A stretch of 64,000 nucleotides of DNA, taken from Lethocerus indicus (taxonomy: Eukaryota; Arthropoda; Insecta; Hemiptera; Belostomatidae). The notes beneath the pieces were generated by a model. That model saw only the letters and a program-made list of their open reading frames with translations, did not search any database and was not told the origin of the DNA. Positions 1 through 64,000 of this stretch are shown here, in pieces. The position numbers and the translations under genes are program-made. Location: NCBI GenBank assembly GCA_019843655.1, contig JACDQD010000110.1, forward strand, positions 57,501 to 121,500, given 5' to 3'. Positions within the stretch are counted from its first letter, which is position 1, and every line of letters begins with the position of its first letter.

Positions 1-56498
<56,498 letters not shown>

Positions 56499-57598
56499 GA
56501 GAAAACAAAAATAAAAAAGACTAACAGATAACGACTTAATTTTTTTTTTTGTTTCATTTTAATTTTATTTTTGTTTTTCTTGTCCGTTTTTTTTTTTTTG
56601 CGTCGGAGCACTCAAAAGAAAGAAAAAAACATTTCTTGCCACTAACACCAATCAAAAAAAAAAAAAACATAAAGCGGATATTGGGTATATAGAAATTATA
56701 AAACTTGTTTCAAATCATATATATATATATATATATCGGATAAAGAGGAGTATTAACACAAATTTATTTTTTTATATAAATTAATTTTCGTCCTCTATAT
56801 ATATATATATATTACTATCCGTTTAATACCGTTATTTTCAATCGTAGCCGCTGTTTAACCGAAAATTTTCTCTCCAATAAATCTCTCGACTAATCCACTG
56901 ATAACGAGATATGCTGGGGGAGAAAATTTTCTAATGAAAAAAAAAAAAAAAAAAAAATTGTAAAAAAAATTAATATTCCAAGAAGAAAAAATTGAAAAAA
57001 AAAAAAAGTGTTATATAACGTTTAAATGTAAATATATTAATTTTTTCTTGTAGAGCTCGGGATATATATATATATATTTTTTTTTTCGTTCGATTCATCT
57101 CTTTTCCACGCTTTTTCGGAATGAAAATTCTAAATGAAAAAAACCTAAAATTTGCACGTCTATATATATATATATATAGCCTCAGGGCCTCTCAAAGTGG
57201 CTTATCAAATTATATATATATATATATTTTTGATTATATATCAATATATATATATATATGTATATAATCAAAATTTGTGGTGCGATCCGAAATTTTTCGG
57301 ATAAATTTTTAAACAAACAAAAAAAAATTTTTTATAGATAAATTTTTTTCTGTTTCCCGAAAAAAAATTTCTGTTTTTCGTATAGAAAAATTATTTGAAA
57401 AAAAAAAAAAACTCATTTAAATGTCTCAAAATTCATCATCGATATAGTGAAAATGATAAATATATATATATATATATTATAATAAGTGAGGAATAATACG
57501 CAGACATTTTACGGTTGCCTTATATTTAATCGCTGAATATGATGATATTTTTTACCATCGCTCCACGAAAGGAAAGTGATACTAATATAATAATATAT

Positions 57599-57636
<38 letters not shown>

Positions 57637-58052
57637 GGATATATTTAATGAATGTATCGCGCGTTTACATTTATGTGTATTTAAAAAAAAAAAAATATTT
57701 CTTCTATTTCTTTTTGTTTTTTTTTAAAAATTCAATAACACTGTAATTCAAAACCTATATATATATATAACAAAAATTTAAGGAAAAAATTTTATATATA
57801 TATATATATATATGCTGAGAAAAAGCAGATTTGTTAATATTAAAAGAAATTAAAAATGCTATTATTATATAATTGTAACTTCTTAATTATATAAATATTA
57901 TAAATAAAAATATATATAATTAAATTATAACTTAAATTAAAAAAAAAAAAAATTGGTCTTTATTTCTTATTTATACCTTACGATCCTCACAGTGTTAGAG
58001 TTTCATATATATATTTATAATATATTTATATAGTCTTTTTTAGGTATGCTTC

Positions 58053-58113
<61 letters not shown>

Positions 58114-58860
58114 GCAGCAAAAGCTACACCGTATTCCAACCCTTCGCAGACCACAAAACACAGGTATGTTAAATATATATATATATATTTATAATTTTAC
58201 GTTTTATAAATTCTCTTCTTCGCCGTAGATACTAGAAACATGGGGGAAAGGAAAAAAATTAAATAGATCTTTTCGATTTCAATCATATCTTTATTCGAAT
58301 TGAACAGACAATATATATATATATATATACTGTCTCCGAGATACATAAAATCGATTTATTTTCTCATTACATATACATTATATGTCGTATATATATATAA
58401 GTATTAATATCATTTTTATCATATATATATATATATATATATAGAAATTTTTTTACGAGAATCCCCTTACATATTTTCGGATAATTTCTCGCTTTTATAT
58501 ATATATATATATATATTTTTTTTTGTCTATTCAGTAAAACTAAGTACGAGAGTTCGATATTTATTGAAAGTTATAAGTGAATCGAGATAATTTGGTCTAC
58601 CTTAGAATCTAGAAAATATAAATATACGCTAGAAGGTTCGAAGACAGACTGTTTTTTGATGCGTCAAAGAAAAAAATTTAAAAACTATCGTAAAATTTAT
58701 TTTTTTTTCATTGAAAGACTTCTAGATTTTATATATATATATATATATAAATCTTCATTCAGATTTAATATATATATATATATATTTAATGTGTAACGTG
58801 TGTTTTGTAGGATTGCTTGTGTGTGTGTTGGATAAATAAAACAATATTTTAGGTTTATAA
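56499..58860 (+). other. shot: Probable spectraplakin 3' UTR and downstream A/T-rich DNA
   Basis: No coding signal. Many (TA)n tracts. AATAAA motifs occur at 56876, 57903 and 58835, so the poly(A) site cannot be chosen. A remnant of the TTTTGTGGTCTGCGAGG family lies near 58120-58170. Confidence 0.5.
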
Positions 58861-58869
58861 TTGTCGATT

Positions 58870-60830
58870 TTTTTTTACGGATTTAAAATAAAAATTCTGC
58901 CCCGTAGAGAGTTAAAAATTCATCGTTAAAATTATAAAAACTCTACAGTAATATTAAAATTCCGTTCAACAAAAACCTGAAGAAGCAATCCGCAGTATGT
59001 ACGTGTAAATGTTTGTATGTGTTAACAAGATTATATATATATATATTTAGAAAAAACATTCTTATATTATCTCATAGAAACTACATAATAAATAGCCTAA
59101 AGGGGGAATTTTTCGGCCTACAAAATAATCTAGAGAAATAGGGATCCGTTGGAAATTATATTATTTGAAGGTCTAAATTTTTTTATTCATCTTCTCTTTT
59201 TAATACTACCGGTATTTCTTGTTTGCCTCACAAATTGTACGTATCTTATGTGTGCACTTAATATATAAACTTAGCTTAAATATCGAATATTAATTATAGT
59301 TAATATATATATATATATATTTTATAAATCTAGCGTGGAAAAAGTTTTTCAGTAGATAATTACTATGAAAGACAATTTTTCTGTTTTATCATTATTATTA
59401 TTATTAATTACATTTTTCTAATATTTAATTAAATTTTTTTTTTTTTAATTTCATCATAGTTTTAAGATAGAAATAGAGAGCCGGAAGTCTACTCGAGTCT
59501 ATAAAAAAATTTTTTTTTTTTTTCTTTCTCTAAATACAATAATTTTTTTTCATTCACTAATTTGAACTAGTTTGAAAATTTTTCGCCTAATTTCTCAGCT
59601 ATATAAGTGTATATGTAATTTTTTTTTTATGATAATTTTAAAAAAATAAATAAATAAATAAGAATCGGGGAAATTTTCTACTCTGTAAAAAAAAAAAACC
59701 AAAAAATTTGTGCAAAATCTATTTTCTGTTTTTGCATTTTGCCCACTTTTTTTTCATCTTGTCTCTATATATATTTATTTATTTATTTATTTTTAAGTAC
59801 CTTCGAGAGAGGAAATTCAGATGAAAAATCAAATTCTAAAAACTAGTTTCGGCTAATACGATTTTTAAAATTTTCTACTACCTCGAATGTATCTACTTAT
59901 TTACTGAGTGAGTATATATTTATATATAAATTTATATAAATATATATATATGCATGTAGAAACTAAACTAGCTTCATTTAAAACAGATATGTCAGGGGGA
60001 AGCCCGATTATAAATTTAAAATCAATTTTTAAATTAAAATTTCTTCAATTTACTAATATGAACTTTTAAAAATTTCCCATTGTATTCATGCATATATATA
60101 TATATATATTTTTTTTTTTTTGCGCATTAAGAAGTCTGTATTTAATATTATTTTTTATTTGTTTTTTTTGTGTTTCCTTTTGGGGTTTTTCTTGAAATTT
60201 TTTTACTTAAAAATGGTAACTTCCACAACCGTCAATTCTCACTTTTCTCGGAGCCGGGGGATATAACCGCGGTGCAACCTTCCTTGTTTATTTGGAATTA
60301 TAAAATTGAATATTTTTTTAAATTAAATTAAATTTTAATTTAAAAAACAAAATCTGGCGCCTTCAATAAATGATTTTTATTATAAATTACTCTTTAATGG
60401 ATTTTATAGTCTATAAATAAACTAAAAAAATAAATATATATATAAGGCTGTTTTGGTGCCAATTGGTTTATTAATGTTGGCAGCTCTGTTGATGTTTCAA
60501 AACAGGAAGGCCGCAGGGAATCCCCCGTCCGATTTATTATTCAAATATAGACCACGTAAAAACGAAAAAACGTAATAGAAATTATGTGTTTTAAAAAAAC
60601 TTAAAATCTAAAAACAATATCGTAGAAATTTAAAAAATTTGTCGATATTTTAAAATCCTCCCGCCATCTTTTTTGGACCCGATATAACGTTTTTTTTTGT
60701 TTTTTGAGATTAGTTGATTTTAAAAATTTTTTTTTTTATTTCCGATACTTGTTTTTTCAGATAAAAACTGAATTTTCAGCAGGTAGAGAAGGCCTGAGAG
60801 TGTTTTTTTCTTTTTCTTTTTTCCTTTAAA
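58870..60830. other. Intergenic A/T-rich DNA
   Basis: No coding signal, no RNA gene seen. Many (TA)n, T-runs and TAAA repeats. Confidence 0.5.
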
Positions 60831-60834
60831 GTAT

Positions 60835-60950
60835 TGGGTGTACCCGAAAGTTATCAAAAATTTGATAAGATGTAATTTGCCGGAAATGTTTCTTTTGAAG
60901 CGAAATAAAATTAATTCCAAAGTCGGAATGTCGATCACGTTGGGGAATCG
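60835..60950. mobile_element. DNA-transposon end fragment
   Basis: GGGTGTACCCGAAAGTTATC, TTGCCGGAAATGTTTCTTTT and GCGAAATAAAATTAATTCCA match the element at 35.3 kb. Confidence 0.65.
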
Positions 60951-61107
60951 TTTGTGTTTTTTGGAGTTTTGTCTGTTTTCTTTCTTTGAGTCCTAAAATC
61001 CCCGCGTCCGCGCACACTTCGAAGTTTTTCCGGCCCCAAACCTCCATGAAGAATTTTTTATATATATATTTTATCCGTAAAATACGAACGTATACGAATG
61101 TGTATGA

Positions 61108-61470
61108 ATTAGCGCGAGATTTGAATTTGCCGCCATTCTTGCGGAGTTAAGTTGGCAACCCTGTTTAAAAAACAGCTGATAGCCCCGTCAGCTGATGGTT
61201 TATGGTCAGTACGAATGGAGTCGTCGCCGTCACAGGGCGAAAAGAAAATTCCTCGCTAAAAAAAATGAAAATCCGCATCCGCTTGATGTCGATGTTCGCC
61301 AAAAACACTTTCATTATTTTTTAAATATTTTTCGACAACGAAAACGCGTCGTTCCCATCGCCCTAACGCCCCGTTGGTACTGACCCTAAACTATCGGCTG
61401 TTGAATGGCTTTTTTTTTACGAGGATTGCCAATTTTATTGCAAGAATTGCGGCGGATTTTGGTGATTTAT
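61108..61470. mobile_element. Foldback/MITE with ~65-bp inverted arms
   Basis: Left arm TTTGAATTTGCCGCCATTCT, TGGCAACCCTG, AACAGCTGATAG; right arm CTATCGGCTGTT, GATTGCCAATTTTA, AGAATTGCGGCGGATTTTGG is its diverged inverse. CCCTAAACTATCGGCTGTTG resembles the MITE at 16.5 kb. Confidence 0.8.
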
Positions 61471-61675
61471 AATCGAACAAAAAATTTATATAACCCGCGC
61501 GCGCGAGGACTGGGAATGGGCGCGTTGCCGCTTTTCTGAATGAACAAAATTTTCTCTTTTCGATTTTCCCCAACAACAACAACAACGCGCGAATCTATTT
61601 TCATTGGCACTTTATAGAGTCGAAGACCTGTTTTTCTCTATTTTTTTTTTTTTTTTTTTTTAATATACCTTGCAG

Positions 61676-61770
61676 AGTGAAGGGAAGCCGGGGATGGAGC
61701 CGGAGTCGGCCTCAACGCTGAGCTTAGGACTCGCAGAGCAGGCTGAAAATAAAGAGAAAAAAAAGAGGGT
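61676..61770 (+). CDS. Possible orphan exon, unknown
   Basis: Strong acceptor (long T-tract, ACCTTGCAG) then SEGKPGMEPESASTLSLGLA, EQAENKEKKKR and GTAATA. It is open for a further ~80 codons. I do not recognise it. It could be a distal alternative exon or an old insertion. Confidence 0.3.
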
Positions 61771-61979
61771 AATATTAAAAATTAAGTTCCCAACTAAGTT
61801 CCCCCGTATCAAAATTGATGTCCTGGAAGTTGGACTTCGTGACTTCGAATTTGAAATGCCTTTACACTATTATTATTATTATAGTACAGTGCAATATAGT
61901 CTGATTAACTGGCTCCACTATAAGCAAAAAAAAAAAATTTATTTTTTTATTTTTTATTTTTTTTTTTATTTTATTTTAT

Positions 61980-62132
61980 TTACCATTCTTCCGGTGCCGT
62001 ACCGCCTCCTCTGAGTCCCGCCTTGCTCTCGGCCGGTATCTGCCTCTTGAAGCAGTCCTCGAGGAATGTCGACATTGACCTGTAGAGGTGGCGTTTAACG
62101 CCCGACAGGCTGTGGTTCTCGTCCGGGTAGAT
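61980..62132 (-). CDS. DPP-like peptidase terminal exon with catalytic histidine
   Basis: IYPDENHSLSGVKRHLYRSM, STFLEDCFKRQIPAESK and end TAPEEW, stop TAA. Acceptor CCGCAG. Overlapping AATAAA signals follow the stop directly (about 61955-61982), suggesting a very short 3' UTR. Confidence 0.96.
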   Translation of the reverse strand: MYPDENHSLSGVKRHLYRSMSTFLEDCFKRQIPAESKAGLRGGGTAPEEW

Positions 62133-63665
62133 CTGCGGAAACGGAGACGAGGTTAGGTTAGGTTAGATAGGTTAGGTTATGATAGGTTAGGTTATGATAG
62201 GTTAGGTTATGATAGGTTAGGTTATGATAGGTTAGGTTATGATAGGTTAGGTTATGATAGGTTAGGTTATGATAGGTTAGGTTATGATAGGTTAGGTTAC
62301 GATAGGTTAGGTTACATTAGGTTAGGTCGCATTAGGTTAGGTCGCATTAGGTTAGGTTGCATTAGGTTAGGTCGCATTAGGTTAGGTTACATTAGGTTAG
62401 GTCGCATTAGGTTAGGTCGCATTAGGTTAGGTCACATTAGGTTAGGTCGCATTAGGTTAGGTCGCATTAGGTTAGGTTACATTAGGTTAGGTCGCATTAG
62501 GTTAGGTCACATTAGGTTAGGTTACATTAGGTTAGGTCGCATTAGGTTAGGTCACATTAGGTTAGGTTAGGTTAGGTTAGGTCGCATTAGGTTAGGTCAC
62601 ATTAGGTTAGGTTACATTAGGTTAGGTCGCATTAGGTTAGGTCACATTAGGTTAGGTCGCATTAGGTTAGGTCACATTAGGTTAGGTCGCATTAGGTTAG
62701 GTTAGGTTAGGTCGCATTAGGTTAGGTCGCATTAGGTTAGGTCATTAGGTTAGGTCACATTAGGTTAGGTTACATTAGGTTAGGTCATTAGGTTAGGTCG
62801 CATTAGGTTAGGTCGCATTAGGTTAGGTCGCATTAGGTTAGGTCACATTAGGTTAGGTTACATTAGGTTAGGTTAGATTAGGTTAGGTTAGCGCATTAGG
62901 TTAGGTTAGCCTAGGTTATGTTAGGACGCCCAATTCCACCCCACCCATCCAACCTGCTGGGTGTAGACGATGCCGGCGTTGGACAGCGCCTTGGCCAGCC
63001 TGAGGCCGTGCTGGAGGTGGACGTTGTCGTCGGCTGTTCCGTGTATCAGGTAGAACCCCTTGTCCCTGAACCCCTCCACCCTACGGCTCAGGTCGGACTC
63101 CGCGTAGCCCTGGTAGTTACCGGTTGCGTTCGGCATGCCCATGTACCGCTCCGTGTAGGCCGAATCTGCAATCGACACGTTATGACAGCCTGTGACGGGT
63201 GATCGGATTCTACGATCGATTGAAAGGATACTACCGTAGAGCCTCCACGATGTGACGGGGGCGACGGAAATGGCGCACTTGAATATGTCCTGCTTCGGCG
63301 CCGACAGGAGCATGGCGGCGACGAACCCTCCGTAGCTCCAGCCCCAGACTCCCACACGGCGTTTGTCTATGAAGTGGAGGCTGTCCCTGAGGTACCTGGA
63401 AGAAATCGGCGTTAGCCAAAGGCCGTGGGTGGATGGGGGACTTCGACGAAGTGGTCTTGGTGGGTACTCACTCGGTGACTTCGAGCTGGTCGGAGACCTC
63501 GACGGAGCCCAACCTCTTGTAGACCTGGTGCATCAGCCTGTATCCCTTCCCGAAGAGCCGCGGCCGTCTATCTGCCCGACTATGATGTCCATCGCCGACG
63601 AGAGGAACGTCGCCCAATCGATCTTCCACCGCTCGGTCACAAGCTGGGATCCCGGGCCGCCGTAC
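61980..63665 (-). CDS. S9B dipeptidyl-peptidase (DPP4/DPP10-like), 3' four exons
   Basis: Serine exopeptidase of the prolyl oligopeptidase clan, usually a type II membrane or secreted protein that trims X-Pro/Ala dipeptides. Visible here is the C-terminal alpha/beta-hydrolase domain: VYGGPGSQ, IVGQIDGRGS, catalytic Ser in GWSYGG (codon 63335-63337), Asp in HGTADDNVH, His in PDENHSL (codon 62112-62114), and stop TAA at 61980-61982. The triad is intact, so unlike DPP6/DPP10 it could be active. The N-terminal propeller is off the right edge. It converges on the spectraplakin. One exon has a single-base frameshift. DPP4 versus an omega-like paralogue cannot be decided here. Confidence 0.95.
62150..62935. 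repeat. TTAGG-type array filling the last DPP intron
   Basis: First GGTTAGGTTATGATA units, then TTAGGTTAGGTCGCA and TTAGGTTAGGTCACA: two blocks with different spacers. Confidence 0.95.
62954..63165 (-). CDS. DPP-like peptidase exon with catalytic aspartate
   Basis: DSAYTERYMGMPNATGNYQG, FRDKGFYLIHGTADDNVHLQ, LAKALSNAGIVYTQQ. Phase 1 to 0. The preceding intron is only 69 bases; donor GTTGGA. Confidence 0.97.
63235..63395 (-). CDS. DPP-like peptidase exon with catalytic serine
   Basis: YLRDSLHFIDKRRVGVWGWS then YGGFVAAMLLSAPKQDIF and APVTSWRLY. Nucleophile elbow G-W-S-Y-G-G. Acceptor TCTTCCAG, donor GTAGTA, phase 2 to 1. Confidence 0.97.
63472..63665 (-). CDS. DPP-like peptidase exon with a -1 frameshift
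   Basis: VYGGPGSQLVTERWKIDWAT, SSAMDIIVGQIDGRGS, then a one-base loss near 63555-63562 before GYRLMHQVYKRLGSVEVSDQ. Length 194 is one short. Donor GTGAGT, phase 2. Confidence 0.9.
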
Positions 63666-63774
63666 CTGGGGAGAAAATGGGGTTTTTTAATATAATTTTC
63701 GTTCAAAGACCCGCGTACGTTTTGAAAAGGTACACCTGAAGAAAGAGGCGGTACTCCGCTAATTCGTCCCGCAT

Positions 63775-64000
63775 TGGGTTAGATTAGGTTAGGTTAAGAT
63801 AGGTTAGGTTAGGATAGGTTAGGTTAGGATAGGTTAGGTTAAGATAGGTTAGGTTAAGATAGGTTAGGTTAAGATAGGTTAGGTTAGGTTAGGTTAAGAT
63901 AGGTTAGGTTAGGTTAGGTTAGGTTAGGTTAGGTTAGGTTAGGTTAAGATAGGTTAGGTTAGGTTAGGTTAAGACAGGTTAGGTTAGGTTCCAGCATTAC
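63775..64000. repeat. TTAGG-type array at right edge
   Basis: GGTTAGGTTAAGATA units, a third spacer type. The array is cut by the window end. Confidence 0.95.

Overview
This window is eukaryotic, almost certainly from an insect or other arthropod. Exons are short, end in GT donors and start after AG acceptors. Most introns are filled with tandem satellites. Degenerate (TTAGG)n/(CCTAA)n, the arthropod telomere motif, recurs in interstitial blocks. Coding exons are strongly G/C-rich at third codon positions in an A/T-rich background. I cannot name the species.

1-56.5 kb, plus strand: the C-terminal half of one very large spectraplakin gene (Short stop / MACF1 / dystonin family). The 5' part lies off the left edge. 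About 33 exons from 1 to 32.1 kb encode the spectrin-repeat rod. Two small linker exons (34.4 and 35.0 kb) follow. Two exons (36.5 and 37.8 kb) encode the pre-EF region, both EF-hands and the start of the GAS2 domain. The GAS2 remainder is in damaged exons at 39.2 and 43.6 kb. A Ser/Arg/Pro-rich tail at 48.2-56.5 kb carries three SxIP (EB1-binding) motifs and ends at a TAG at 56496-56498. Two further exon-like blocks (41.0 and 46.2 kb) may be cassette exons. The product is expected to link actin, microtubules and EB1 at microtubule plus ends.

56.5-61.9 kb: 3' UTR and intergenic A/T-rich DNA with many (TA)n runs, a transposon end and a foldback element. 61.98-63.67 kb, minus strand: the last four visible exons of an S9B dipeptidyl-peptidase (DPP4/DPP10-like), convergent with the spectraplakin and with the Ser-Asp-His triad present.

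Points of interest: (1) single-base indels break several exons of both genes, which suggests consensus errors; (2) one rod exon is missing inside a 2.2-kb satellite; (3) an inverted copy of the 5' end of one exon, with its splice acceptor, sits in a later intron inside transposon-like sequence; (4) the dominant intronic satellite unit looks like a 3' splice site abutting GT; (5) several unrelated satellite families are each homogenised intron by intron. I found no RNA genes, CRISPR arrays or prokaryotic features. The frame assignments rest on my recall of spectraplakin and DPP4 sequences, not on a search.
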